From contig WBVU01000009.1 in NCBI GenBank assembly GCA_009192285.1, forward strand, positions 1,798,001 through 1,862,000: DNA of 64,000 nt, given 5' to 3'. This document shows, piece after piece, positions 24,882 to 37,100 of the stretch. Each line of letters opens with the position of its first letter. The first letter of the stretch is position 1. The stretch is from Morchella semilibera. Lineage: Eukaryota; Ascomycota; Pezizomycetes; Pezizales; Morchellaceae. A model generated the notes under the pieces. The model had not been told where the DNA came from. It did not search any database and saw nothing but the letters and a program-made list of their open reading frames with translations. A program made the position numbers and the translations under genes.

Positions 24882-25287
24882 ATTCCCAGTGTTTTGTGTA
24901 GTGCACTATTGTATACGACCTTTGCTAGTGGTAGGATATTGTCTCATCTCTCAGCGTACTGCAACGTATATACTTTCAGGAATATGACCACTATGTTATT
25001 GGTGCTCCTTCCACTTCTTCCTCTTTCAAGTCTTTACCGACACGCAACCCCACCTCAGGAACTGATTTTTGAAAATAACTCAACAACCAACAGAGATATC
25101 ATCAAACCGACTTCAGATCCATCATCTCCATCTCAACTTGCACCTAATCACCAACTCCTGAAATCCCAGCTCTTCTTTTGCTATTTTTTACCCCACCTTG
25201 CTGCCAAGCCAGCCTCAAATAAAAACTCTGCCAAGCCGCCCTAACCCACTCCACCTAATTCCTAGCGCCACAGCCACTAGCTTCAAC

Positions 25288-27880
25288 ATGTCTGAAGGGG
25301 TTGAGCAATCCCTGCCAGGCATGCCGTCCTCCCCTCCCCCTGCACAGTCAGAAGACAGGGACATGGGAGTTAGAGATGACTATAGCATAGCCATGGATAG
25401 AAGCAAACCTGAGGACCATATGGAAGATCCTAGCAGTGATCCTCTAGCCTCTAATGGCCAACAACACAGAATTATGCCAACTAAAGCAGTATTATTTCAA
25501 TCTAATGAAAATATTTCTGGAAAAAAACAGGCTCTACCAGGACGTTCTGGTCAGCCTATTTCGTTTGGATCCTCAAACTACATCAATCAACGACTCTGGG
25601 ACTGCGTTCAGACTCTCACATTGCAGAATACCGAAATCAAAAAACAGAATACCGAAATCAGAGAACAAAATCAACAGCTGATAACTCAGATTCAAGCATT
25701 ACAGACCCTTGTTAACTCAGTCCTTGCCGCCACAAACCAAAACAACAATGAAATGAAGAGCAGATTCGATGCAATGGCTAGATCTATTAAAGCTTCAGCA
25801 ATACAGAAAAATATACCACAATCATCAGCCCAGAACGCCACATCAGGCCCGGCAAACTCCAAACCTCAACTCAGCAAGAGAGCTCAAGGAAAGCAACCAG
25901 TCCATTCGAATGAGCATGTTCAACCCGTTCAGCTACAAGAGAAACAAAAGGATACTTGGGCAACTGTGACTAGGAAGGGAACTAGGCAACAGGGCCAAAT
26001 ACTCAAGACACCACTTCCACCAAAACCCCCAGTTACTAAAACTATTATTGTGACTAGGTCAACACCTAAGAATGGGGCACTCAACCTTGTCCAGCTCAGA
26101 AACACCATCAACAGGGATCTCACCATAGCCAAAGCAGACCAAGCTATTCAGATAGGCGGAGCAAGTTGGGATCAGAGGGGGAATCTGATGCTCTTCAGCA
26201 AAGGAGCATTCACTGAAACTCAATTCCTGATTATAAAACGAACATTGAAATAGCTATGAAAGAGGTTGATCCCTGTATTGTATCCATCGCAATGCAAGAG
26301 ACATGGTTCAAGCTTGCGGTACACGGCATTAATCTTGAACACTATCCTGATGTTACGGGCATGAGAAAAGGAACCCGAAGACTGAAAGAGGAGGACCCTC
26401 CCCACGCTACTATGCTGCTAAAAGCCTCTATGTCCCACTGGGCACGCCAGAAAGGCACGGTGTCGCCAGTATGGAGCCCAGTGCGGAGTTGCGGAATCCC
26501 TAGTTAACGAACCTGTTTTCGACCCCTGAAATAACCCCCGGAGCGTCAAAGCGCTGACACAGTCGCTCAGGACACCGGTGGGTATATGAGGGGGCAACAG
26601 TGCGAGTTTGGAGTCAATCGGACCATATTTGATCGAATGGCGAAGGTCGTAAGGAAGCTCACACTGGTGGCGCCTCTGGGGAAGGTAAGACTACCCGACT
26701 CCTCCAGTACCGATCGTTAGCAGCCCTAATGTTGAGCTATGCTCCTTAGTGATGGGTAACGATGTCGGGAAAGAGTTGGCGAGCGAAGTCGAGCCCAGTA
26801 CCGGGATGTCATCAGGTAGGTTAACTTCGAAGACTCCTCATGACCACTGACGAAGGCTGAGTGCATGCAGCAAACGGGTGGTTATCAATAAACGGAATAG
26901 AGCGTGAGGGATTTTCTGGGATTAGAAGTTAGGAATATGTTAGATGGTGGGAATAGGTTTGGTGTTTGGTTGTCTTGGCGTATTTTCAGGGTCTTCGGAG
27001 TTTCGCACTTGTTGTTTGTATCCATAATGTTTAGTCCGCGTGACATTTGCGCGGGATATAAATACTGTGTCATTCTCCGACTTTGTTGAAATCATCAGCG
27101 ACGAAGAAAGAGTCTTATCGATATAATCACTATTACTTTACGCTTTATACTTTGTCTTCGAAGAATTTATTTAGTGACCTGGAAACTCCACCTCGAACCA
27201 TCTTCGTACTTCAGGACCATTTGCATACTGAAAGGACTAGCATCGAGCGATCGAGACTCTAGGCTGGTTAAGACTGAGGAGACCTTGTTCCTTACTGCCT
27301 CTGCGGTTAGCGTTTCAAACTCTAAACTCTTTACTTGACTACTCGGGTTGCTTGGTGTAACACCCTAATACCTGACAACGCTCAGCGAATGGAAGACCTG
27401 AGAAGCGAAATCCACGAACTCAATACCTGAGTCAGTCTAGCTACCACACCTAGGTATATGACGCACCCCGAAAAGAGAGTAGGAAAATCTTACAGCTCAG
27501 TTATGATTGCTGTCAGCAACAAGTCATCATACAATGCCATGCTCTCTAGGGGGATTCGAATCTTCGGACAAGTACACAGAGCTACTGAGTACCATACATC
27601 AAGATCAACAGATCAATGCAAGAACTGTCAGAAATTTGGACACAACTGGCAGAGATGCGCAACCAAGGACAGCCCTGTGTGCTCTATCTGTGCTGCCGGG
27701 CATACCAGTCAAAACCATCTTTGCCCTCAATGCAAGGTTCAGAGCAAGAGCTGTGCTCACTTCCCACCAAAATGCGCGAATTGCGAAGGACAACACCCAG
27801 CCTATGATTTATCATGCCCTGTCAGAAATTCTATCATCCAACGCCTCAACAACGAAGACAATGAACAGGGGATACTATGA
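25288..27880 (+). pseudogene. LINE ORF1 (gag-like, zinc knuckles), split by LTR-4
   Basis: ATG 25288 (MSEGVEQSLPG) opens a 322-codon frame to TAG 26253. It has a serine/proline-rich start and a coiled-coil-like stretch with LQNTEIKKQNTEIREQNQQL. Coding resumes past the LTR-4 at 27458-27880 with three cysteine-histidine knuckles: CKNCQKFGHNWQRC, CSICAAGHTSQNHLC and CANCEGQHPAYDLSC. This is the pattern of Tad/I-clade ORF1 nucleic-acid chaperones. ORF1 and ORF2 overlap by four bases (ATGA, 27877-27880). The frame shifts between 26253 and 26350 as well as being interrupted. Confidence 0.85.
26351..27370 (+). repeat. Solo LTR-4 with TSD CCTGA
   Basis: The 1020-base unit starts TGTTACGGGCATGAG and ends GTAACACCCTAATA. 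CCTGA flanks it at 26346-26350 and 27371-27375. It lies in the LINE ORF1. Confidence 0.93.
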
Positions 27881-30800
27881 TGGGGACACAACCTAATCCC
27901 CACAGAGTGCGAATTATTCAACATAATTGCGCAAGATCACAAAACTGCATGATTGGATTGCTGCACTCAGTCTATGAGACAGCAGACATAGTTATAATTC
28001 AGGAACCTTTTGTTATGCCTGGCATGATTGTAGGTCCCTGGACGTCAATATCACACCCCTCCTTCCATAGTATCATTCCCACATCAGATCGACTACCAAG
28101 AACACTCACCTTCACCATCAAGACACACCTCAACCCCCACCTTATCATTCAACCTAAACTGGATATCGTCAATGATCCAGGCTTACAAGCAATAGAGATA
28201 TCAACCCCCTCAATACCCGCCCTAACCCTCATTAACATTTATAACGAAGATCCACCTGGACACAGCAATGAACCCTATACGGTGGAGAGAATATTGGTTA
28301 ATATTCCACTCCCTGCAAGAACAATCATAGCTGAAGACCTCAACTCGCATCATCCATGGTGGAACTCAGCAAACCGTACACCAAAACGCCATGAAGCATT
28401 GGTTCAACTTCTGGAAACTGGAAACTTCACTCTCATCAACGAACCAGACATCTCAACCTACCACTATAGAACTGGCACTGGCACCTCAGTTCTAGACTTA
28501 GCTTTTGCATCTACAGCGGTCAACACACTACCTGCCAATTGGGCCATTGATGAAGGAGCAGCAACAGGGTCAGATCATGAAGTAATTCGATTTAATCTTG
28601 TATCTGATTCAATTGAATCAGTACCTCCTCCTTCAACTGAACGGTTCAACTGGGCTAAGGGAGATTGGAAATCCTTTCAAACAACGCTTAGAGATCTCTC
28701 TCTAAACTCAGCCTTTCGATGGAACTTCCTTCACTCTCATCCAAATGAACAAAACCTAGAAGCAGGAGCCATCCTACTTCTGGAACTTAAAACCACAGCA
28801 GCTGAACGTAATGTTCCTATCAGGAAATCTTCTCCTCAATCTAAACCATGGTGGAGTGAGGAGATCACAGAACATAGACGACATATGAAAAGTGCTCTAA
28901 GAGAATGGAAGTTGGAAAGGTCTCCAATGATGCATCAAAGATTCAGATCGCACAGATCGGAATACTTCAAAAGCATCAGGAGAGCTAAAGAGTCTCATTG
29001 GAATAGCTTCCTTGAGAACGCTCAAGGAAAAGATATATTCACAGCCTTCAGATTCACTAAACCCAGGAAGACGGAATGTACACCACCACTCAACAATGTT
29101 ACAACTGGAGAAACAGCTACCACGTTTGCAGAGAAAGCCAATCTATACAGAGCTGCTCTCTTCCCACCTCTCCCTATCTCACCTCAAAGGGACATCCAAA
29201 CGCAGGGGGACAGAATACCATGGAAGGACCTGACAGATGATGAAATCAAGAGGGCGATCATGACTTCCTTTTCCAACAAAGCTCCAGGGCCAGATGAGAT
29301 CAACTTCAAATGCATTCAACAAGCATACCTAGCGATACCTCACCATTTCAACTCATTCTATAAAGCAACCATGACCGCTGGCTATCACCCACACATTTGG
29401 AGAGAAGCCACTGTTGTTATTATAAAAAAGCCCAACAAACCAGACTATTCGATTCCAAAAGCATATAGGCCAGTCTCCTTGCTTAATTGCTTAGGCAAGG
29501 TACTGGAAAAGATAATGGCTTCAAGACTTGCATACCTAGCGGAGAGATACAATCTACTCCACCACTGGCAGATTGGAGGAAGACCAAAGAGATCCGCTGT
29601 GGATGCCTGTATGCTGGTGGCAAGCATAGTGGATGAGGCGAAGAGAAAAGGAAAGGTCGTTTCAGCACTGTTTATGGATGTCAAAGGAGCATTTGACAAT
29701 GTATCCAAGGACAGACTCATACATACAACGAGAGAAAAACGCCTGCCCACTCAAATAGTCAGATGGATAGACAACCTCCTAAGCAACAGGAAAGCTTCGC
29801 TAGCCTTTGATGGGCAACAAGAACCGATGTCAACAATAGCAATAGGAATTCCACAGGGAAGTCCAACATCACCGATTCTTTTTCTTCTTTACTTATCAGC
29901 ACTCTTCGATATTCTTCAATGCCAGTTTCCTCACCAGCAAATACCCAGCTATATTGATGATATTGGCATGATAATGGTGGGGAAAGATGAAAGCTCAAAC
30001 TGCAGACACTTGGAGAGAATGGCACAGCTAGCTGTCACATGGGGTGAAGCTAATGCTCTGGCATTCGACAACCCCAAAACAGAACAACTTCACTTCCACA
30101 ACAAACGAACTACAAACACTACGGATGCACCCAAGGTCGGAATGCCTGATGGTACTTTGGTTGAAGCCAGCGATGCACTGAGATGGCTGGGTGTTTGGTT
30201 TGATAGGAAGCTATCTTTCAAACATCATATCAAAACTAAAGCGGTTTCAGCTATGAGGGCATTTCTTGCACTCGCCAGGTTAGGAAATACAGAAAAAGGG
30301 CTGAGCCAGACAGCTCTCAGACAGCTCTATCAGACCTGCGTCACTACAATCAGTGATTTTGGTGCAGAGGTTTGGTGGAACGGACAGATAGGATACAAAA
30401 CGCAGCTTCAGAAGATACAAAACAATGCGATGAGAAGGATCACTGGTGCTTTCAGAACAACACCAATATCAGCACTCCAAGCAGAAACTGCACTACTACC
30501 CATAGAGATCAGCATTGATCTCCAACAAAAGAAATATGCTCTACGCATTCTAAGCATGCCGGCCACCTACCCTATCAGCACCTTCAGCCCAGATTCGTTT
30601 CCAAGTACACAGGAATCAGGAAGAGAGTAAGAACCTACAGCTACCCCATGGCACTCTGCTGGTGCTAGGCTACAGCACCAGTCCAGGTTACACAGGATCT
30701 TAAACAAAGTCAGTGATTGAATTCAACCTCAAAGTCTGGTGGAGGACATAGATACAATTGCCTCTCCCACATGGCATCAGAACATTATAGACATCCAGAT

Positions 30801-31848
30801 TGATACGACGGACAAAGATACAGCAGCAAAGAACCATAGACAAACAACTCAAGGGAATTACAACAACTTACACCGTTTGGTATTCTACTCTGATGGATCC
30901 CTAATGGAAGAAAAAGCTGGGGCTGGAGTCGTTGGCATTAGAGGCAACGAAATAGTGGTGGAGCAATTCTACCACCTTGGAAAAGGGGTCGAAGTCTTTG
31001 ATTGCGAACTCTACGCAATAGCTCAAGCTACACAGCTTGCCCGGAAAGAGATCAGAAATTCACGTCACTCCACAAGCGATGTCTAGATCTCTTCAGACAA
31101 CCAGGCAGCGATACGGAGAATGAAAAAACCGGAAGCATTCCCAGGCCAACATTGGGTTCAACTAGCAAGATCAAACCTATTGGAGCTTGAAGCAGTAAAC
31201 ATCAAAACACATATCCACTGGGTACCAGGACATGTGGAGGTGGATGGCAACGAACATGCAGACAGGTTGGCAAAAAGAGGGGCACAGGGCGAAAGGGTCG
31301 AACCAGATGCAAGGGTATCAATCACCCACTTGAAGAGGAAAATCAAGGAGCAGTCTATCGCTACTTGGAGAGAGAACTGGCAAACTATGAAGAAAGGAAG
31401 GAGCTACAGAGGTGCTCCTTCCTCCAAGATGTCTGCACCCCTTCGTCAAAACATACCAAGGAAACTTGCAAGCACAATTACGCAAATGCGGACAGGCCAT
31501 GGATACACCAAATCCTACCTATCCAGAGTACCAACAACAAATATAGATACAGCGGAATGTAGGTGTGGGTACTTCCAAGAAACCCCAACTCACCTGATAC
31601 TTTACTGCAAACAACATCCACTACCAGAACTCAGAAAAGATCTTACCGCCACAATCAAACCAATGCCACTCAACTGGATGACCGCCATGCATACAGACAA
31701 AGGACTTCAGGCAATCATCGATACATTTCTTCTAACATCCCAGATCGCCACTAGAAACTGGACACTAGGGGAGAGGGATGGAGATAGAGGAGAACACGTA
31801 GGATGGGGGAGACTTGAAGAGGAAGGAGAAAGAGAAGGAGAAGGATAG
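27877..31848 (+). pseudogene. LINE ORF2: endonuclease, reverse transcriptase, RNase H
   Basis: The frame begins ATGATGGGGACAC at 27877. Domains in order: an apurinic-type endonuclease (IIQEPF, AEDLNSHHPWW in place of the usual GDFN, GTSVLDLAFAS, GSDHEVIRF); RT (KAPGPDEINF, YRPVSLLNCLGKVLEKI, FMDVKGAFDNV, GIPQGSPTSPILF, YIDD); RNase H (FYSDGS, DCELYAIAQA, SSDNQAA, HWVPGHVEVDGNEHADRLAK); and a terminal CRCGYFQETPTHLILYC. Three stop codons lie in this otherwise unshifted frame: TAA 30628, TGA 30718 and TAG 31084. Each differs by one transition from a likely sense codon, so decay so far is by substitution only. The copy is inactive but young-looking. Confidence 0.92.
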
Positions 31849-32039
31849 TCACCAAGGTGCTTGCACCTATCATTATGAGCTGGAATGGAGAGGACAACAT
31901 GCATGATAACCTTGAAAGAGGGTTGATACTAGGAACACGGCCGTGAGGAGGATTCGCTTTATGAAGGATATTATATGACCGTGATGATTGGGTTCTTTCT
32001 TTGTATGCCATATCCGGATTCGGATACAAGCAGTATGAG

Positions 32040-32066
32040 TAATAAATAAATAAATAAATAAAAAAA
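32040..32066 (+). repeat. (TAAA)n LINE tail
   Basis: A run of TAAA repeats ending in seven A marks the 3' end of the LINE. Tad-type elements often end in such a simple repeat. Confidence 0.8.
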
Positions 32067-32416
32067 CAACTGCAGTCAACATCAAACCGCTTATCAGGCC
32101 TTCTAAGCTCCAATCAAGCCTTTTAAGCTCCAATCAATGCCCCTCGGGCCTTCTAAACTCACATTCGGTCGCTAGAGTCCTCTTCGGAGACACGGTCGTT
32201 GGCATCTCCGCCTTCACTATTGGTGTGCCTAAACAGGTGATTTCTCTCGGCCTGAATCTAAATATGTTCACGATCATAGTGACAAGACTCAAAAGTAATG
32301 GTATTTGGGTAGAGCCTTCTTCCAATCGCCCCGTACCTCTCAGAACGCTCATGCACCACTGCCTGGACCATCTAGCAACCCTCATCAGTACAGGGCATGG
32401 AGATATTTAAACCTGT
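32067..32416. other. Non-coding left part of Plavaka copy 1
   Basis: It shows repeated words such as GGCCTTCTAAGCTCCAATCA (32097-32135), resembling the subterminal words of the Plavaka region. No gene was seen. The true left terminus could not be defined. Confidence 0.4.
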
Positions 32417-33384
32417 TTAACCAACCTTATTCCTAAACGTTAGCATTTCCTCCTCAACATCAAGCTCTATTCCATCAATGTCGTCTCTAGTAAAGTACTG
32501 ATATCCTTCTAGTGAAGGTGTTTGAGACATTTGGGTAGGCTCAGTGACAATTGCCGAACGCCTGTGAGGCACCGCACAGAGCCTTAAGGGTTTTGCCTCT
32601 GTGGTTTTAAGCCAACCTTCCAGCTCTTCAGAATCTCCAATGTGCATATATTCCAGATTTGGGGATAGGGTGCCTGTCCCCGGGGGGCTGAATTGGACAA
32701 CGCCCTGTAGAAGCCTCGGAAAGCCCTCACGGGGCTCCCTGGAGCCGCTGGTGGGGCTCGCTTTATTGCAAGTCTTTCCAAATCTTGCATAGACAACCCC
32801 TGAAGGATGTTAATAAAGGGGATAAGCGACTCGGGCCCATACCAATTGTAGTGGTTGTATATATCGCTGCCAGTGGGGATGCCTATAACCCTTTCTGGGT
32901 CAATATTATGTATGGTTATTGCCAGCCTATACGGTATTCCCAAGGCCTGCCAGAACTCCAGTGTGTTCTGCAGTTCGTTTGTGTGGGCAGGAGGTGCCCC
33001 GGAGGTGGGTGTATCTTTCACTTCATCATCTACGGCCCGCAAAGCCCCATCGTGATATTGGACCCTGTTTCTCTTCTGGGATAAATCGATAATGAGGCGG
33101 AGAATGGCTGCTTGGATCTTTATAGAGTCCTCTGAAGCCTTTGCTGACCATGTAGTCTTTAGCGCCTTGACGGCCCTGTGGTACATGCAAAATTGACACA
33201 GATTGTTGAATAATTGTTTGCCCGAGGTGACCTTATTAACCCACTCTATTCTTACCATCTCGTCCGGGAGCTCGCTACGGAGAGCCTTATAGATAGCATC
33301 TTTTCCAGTCAATTGTAGGATTCTTCGGCAGTCGTAGATTGTCGTGTACTTGTACGTAGCAGCTGCTCTCCCGTGTGGTGGCAT
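32417..33384 (-). pseudogene. Plavaka accessory protein, copy 1 (unrecognised)
   Basis: The minus-strand frame starts ATG 33384 (MPPHGRAAATYKYTT) and encodes about 300 residues with no motif I recognise. Conserved with copy 2 are CRRIL, WVNK, IKIQAA, DPE, KRxPPAAPG and the tail ELEGWL, TEAKPLRLCAV, then SAIV. Alignment with copy 2 indicates a one-base loss near 32660 (PYPQIW against PYPSDPEY), after which coding continues in another frame to 32417. The gene lies divergent to the transposase. Protein-level conservation between copies suggests past selection. It does not show the H-x-D pattern of TET/JBP genes known from other fungal transposons. Confidence 0.6.
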
Positions 33385-34232
33385 GGTTGGAGCCTTTTCC
33401 AGGTTTGTGAGGCCTTTTTGGGGGTTTGGAGTAGGTGTTAAGATTTGAAGGGACGTTTAAAAACGCGGCTGTCAATGGCTTGAATATAGAGCTTTAGAGT
33501 GGATACTGTACCATCTTAAATATTGTATGGAGTAATTCAAGATCGAAGCCTTGAAAGGCGTCGAGTGGCCTGAAGAACCGTATGTTTGAAAGTATCAGGT
33601 TTGAAAGTGGTAGGTTTGAAGACATGAAAACGGGAGCGGTGTTTATCTATGATCAAACCTCACTACATAGCGAATATCGTATCACATGATATCACTCGAA
33701 TCAGGAGAGGCACCAAACGTACTAATCAGGCTTTTGAAGCTATCTGAAGGCTCGAGGAGCCTCCTGCCCAAGAGAGCTTGGGAGGTTTCGCTTAATCATC
33801 AGTAGTCTCTGGAGATATCAGGAGGGCTTGGCGAGCCTTCAGGAGAGCACAGGAGATTGGCAGGGATCACGGGAGAGCTTGGGGGATTTCGTTTAATTGT
33901 CGGTAGTCTCCGGAGCCTGGATGGCTTGCCAAGACAAAAGATAAATCCTATAATTATTGCTAAGACCTAAAAAGGTAACCGGGGTAAAATTAAGAACTGC
34001 ATGTGCAAAAACAAAAAACTCCAATTCCTAAATGAAGGCTCCTAAAGCCTTCTAAACTGCCTACAGAGGTTTGGGAGCCTATCACTATCGTCGCTGGTTT
34101 TATCCTCTGCACCTACAGGTGGTTTCTCTCAGTCAGAATAATAAGATTCATATAAATACCATTCAGGAAGAGCATTCTATAATGCCTATGTCGATAAGTT
34201 CATGGATAGGGTATATTCAGACCTTCAAGTTC
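33385..34232. other. Non-coding junction of Plavaka copies 1 and 2
   Basis: The stretch 33475-33720 resembles 37550-37800, the spacer upstream of the transposase in copy 2 (for example GATCAAAC(C/T)TCACTAC and GAT(A/G)TCACTCGAAT). Copy 1 therefore lost its transposase half. From 33730 to 33930 there are many GGCTC/GAGCC and CAGGAG words. The region 34000-34230 resembles the left part of copy 1. Confidence 0.55.
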
Positions 34233-36092
34233 CTAATCCAAAAGCTCTATATCATTAATATTGTCCTCAGTCAGGTAATCCCATCTCTCTGGTGAAGGCG
34301 TTTGGGGCCTTTGGGTAGGCCCAGCTACGATTGCCGAAGGCCTATGAAGCACCGCACAAAGCCTTAAGGGTTTTGCCTCTGTGGCCCTGAGCCAACCTTC
34401 CAGCTCTTGATTGTCTCCGATCGGCACATATTCCGGATCTGAGGGATAAGCTGCCTGCCCCCGGGGTACCAAATTCGACATTGCCCCATAGAAGGCTCGA
34501 ACAGCCTTCTTAGGGCCCCCTGGAGCGGCCGGTGGGACTCGCTTCAGCGCGAGGGCTGCTAAATCATACATAGACATCACTTCGAGAATGCCGGTAAATG
34601 GCATAAGCGACGCTGTTACGGGCATAAGAGAAGGAACCCGAAGACTACAAGAGGAGGACCCTCCCCATGTTACTACGCTGCTAAAAGTCTCTATGTCCCA
34701 CTAGGCGCGCCAGAGAGGCACGGTGTTGCCAGTATGGAGCCCAGTGCGGAGTTGCGGAATCCCTAGTTAACGAACCTGTTTTCGACCCCTGAAATAACCC
34801 CCGGAGCATCAAAGCGCCGGCACAGTTGCTCAGGATACCGGTGGGTATATGAGGGGGCAACAGTGCGAGTTTGGAGTCAATCGGACCATATTTGATCAAT
34901 TGACGAAGGTCGTAAGGAAGCTCACACTGGTGGCGCCTCTGGGGAAGGTAAGACTACCCAACTCCTCCGGTACCGATCGTTAGCAGTCCTAATGTCGAGC
35001 TATGCTCCTTGGTGATAGGTAACGATGTCAGGAAAGAGTTGGCGAGCGAAGTCGAGCCCGGTACCGGGATGTTATCAGGTAGGCTAACTTCGAAGACTCC
35101 TCATGACCACTGACGAAGGCTGAGTGCATGCAGCGAACGGGTTGTTATCAATAAACGGAATAGAGCGTGAGGGATTTTTGGGAATAGAGGTCAGGGGTAT
35201 TTTAGATGGTGGGAAAGGTTTGACGTTTGGTTGTCTTGGCGTATTTGCAGGGTCTTCGGGGTTTCGCACTTGTTGTTTGTATCCATAATGTTTAGTCCGC
35301 GTGACATTTGCACGGGATATAAATACTGTGTCATTCTCCGACTTTGTTGAAATCATCAGCGACGAAGAAAGAGTCTTATCGATATAATAACTATTACTTT
35401 ACGCTTTTATACTTTGTCTCCGAGAACTTATCAAGTGACCTGGAAACTCCACCTCGAACTATCTTCGTATTTCAGGACCGTTTGGATACTGAAAGGATTA
35501 GCATCGAGCGATCGAGACTCTAGGCTGGTTAAGACTGAGGAGACCTTGTTCCTTACCGCCTCTGCGCTTAGCGTTTCAAACTCTAAGCTCTTTACTTGAC
35601 TACTCGGGTTGCTTGGTGCGACACCCTAATAGACTCAATCCCATACCATTAGTATGGACGGTACGTATTGCTTGGGATGGCAGTAGCCTTCTCTGGGTCA
35701 ATAACATGTAAGGTTATTGCGGGCCTTGGAGGTATTCCTAAATTCCTCCAGGACTTGAGTACCATCCTGTAATATCTCTCGTTATCCAGCACACTTTCCA
35801 AAGCTCCGTCATGTCGTTTGTCTATTCTTTTCCCCTCCTGTAATAGATCTACAATGAGATGGGCTAGGGCTGCTTGGATCTTTATAGCGTCCTCTAAAGC
35901 CTTTTCTAACCACTTGGGCTTCAAATTTGTGAGGGCCTTGTGATTCATGGCATATTCGCACAAATGATTGAATGAAGAATCGCCCGAGCTGGATTTATTC
36001 ACCCACGCTGTCCTTGTCATCTTATCGGCAAGCTGTTTGCGTAGAGCCTCATAGATACCATCTTTATCTAAGTGCAAGATTCTCCGGCAGTT
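34233..36092 (-). pseudogene. Plavaka accessory protein, copy 2, split by LTR-4
   Basis: The minus strand encodes the C-terminal part (34233-34613: LALKRVPPAAPGG, NQELEGWLRATEAKPLRLC, YLTEDNINDIELLD) and, beyond LTR-4, the N-terminal part (35632-36092: RRILHLDKDGIYEALRKQL, TAWVNKSSSGDSSFNHLCEY, AIKIQAALAHLIVDLL). It is clearly homologous to copy 1. A second solo LTR (LTR-1, 36093-36752) cuts it just before CRRIL. The function is unknown. Confidence 0.65.
34614..35631 (+). repeat. Solo LTR-4 with near-TSD GACGC/GACTC
   Basis: The 1018-base unit starts TGTTACGGGC and ends CACCCTAATA. It is flanked by GACGC (34609-34613) and GACTC (35632-35636), one mismatch. It is inserted in the accessory gene of Plavaka copy 2. 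Confidence 0.9.
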
Positions 36093-36752
36093 TGTCGTGG
36101 CATCTTGGCATCGGTTCCGAGGGTTCGGTAGTCGAAGCGCTGTTGTGATTGTTTAGGAATGGTTAAGCGAGGAATGGGTGTGATAAGGGAGGTTGTCATC
36201 ATTGGGTTCTAGGAGGTTCGATGGTGTGATGAATTTGTACTATAAATAGAGGAGATGGTAGGGAGGAATATCAGGTGAGGAGATGATAGGGAGGAATATG
36301 AGGTGTGGATGCGACGGGTTTCTGTTGGTTTTTATGAACTGAGGAATGAGTCATAGCGGACTGATGAAGGAGTAGTGTTAAATAGCGGAGTTAGATGTTT
36401 TCTTTAGTTTTTTCCTTTCTTTCCTCTCTGTCTCATCTTCCTGTTATTTCGGTACATGGGAATCTACTCCTATTCTTAAGCCATAGCCTCTCGTATCAAA
36501 GACTCGATTCTCTTACAAGAGGAAACCCATAGTATCTCCCATCGTTCTCGCTAAGGTCTATTTGGTCCTCACTCTCCCTGCCTTGTGCCCTTGTGCCTTT
36601 GACCTTGCCTTTGCCGGTGCCGGTGCCTGTGCTTGTGCCTGTCCGGTATTACCCTTGTCTTCGTCGGTCTCCTTGTCACTCAGGCTGTGCTCCTCGGGTT
36701 CTTCTGTGTCATCATTGTCATCTTCTTCTTTGCGTCGGGTTACTCCGTCACA
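36093..36752 (+). repeat. Solo LTR-1 with TSD CAGTT
   Basis: The 660-base LTR-1 runs from TGTCGTGGCATC to CCGTCACA. CAGTT flanks it at 36088-36092 and 36753-36757. A short tandem duplication (GGTGAGGAGATGGTAGGGAGGAATA type) at 36248-36305 explains its extra length. Confidence 0.92.
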
Positions 36753-36775
36753 CAGTTGCATGTGATCTGGCAAAT

Positions 36776-37016
36776 GTACCCCGGGGGTCCTCAAAGTGAT
36801 GCAACGGCGACAAAAACCACAAGTTTCGTAGCTACTGGCCACCATGTCCAAAAGTTAGGAAGTAATTTATATATGTCGAATTGCATCAGGCGGGGCTATA
36901 TAATAAAGAGTAAATGGAAATACAAATGGAAAAAATTGACTGGGTCTAGCTTTGGTGGTGGTTGCGACACTAGAATATCGAGCCTGTTGCATCACTTTAA
37001 GGACCCCTGGGGTACT
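36776..37016. repeat. Inverted repeat / foldback insert
   Basis: TACCCCGGGGGTCCTCAAAG at about 36777 continues into TGATGCAACGG. It is matched in reverse complement near 36982-37015 (TACCCCAGGGGTCCTTAAAG). The arms are about 33 bases and about 170 bases separate them. It lies between the accessory ORF and the serine-rich ORF of Plavaka copy 2 and may be a small MITE. Confidence 0.6.
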
Positions 37017-37100
37017 TGGCGGGCTATTTGTATCGTGGTGGCATTTCAGGGTCCTCCTTGGTCTTTTGGACCCACTTCCTGATTTGTGGGTCTGATTTGG

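Larger units (their letters stand above)
24896..32066 (+). mobile_element. Tad-type LINE retrotransposon, nearly complete
   Basis: It has an ORF1 with zinc knuckles, an ORF2 with endonuclease, reverse transcriptase and RNase H, and a (TAAA)n tail at 32040-32066. The 5' end is not fixed: no TSD partner of the tail flank was found, and the start is placed after the retroposon at 24881. A solo LTR-4 sits in ORF1 (26351-27370). The roughly 400 bases before ORF1 are taken as the 5' untranslated region. Confidence 0.85.

Noticed and set aside
32067-32100. CATCAAACC near 32080 as the Plavaka left terminus
   Set aside because: It matches the right end only in its first bases, and its flank (AA) does not equal the right flank (TT).
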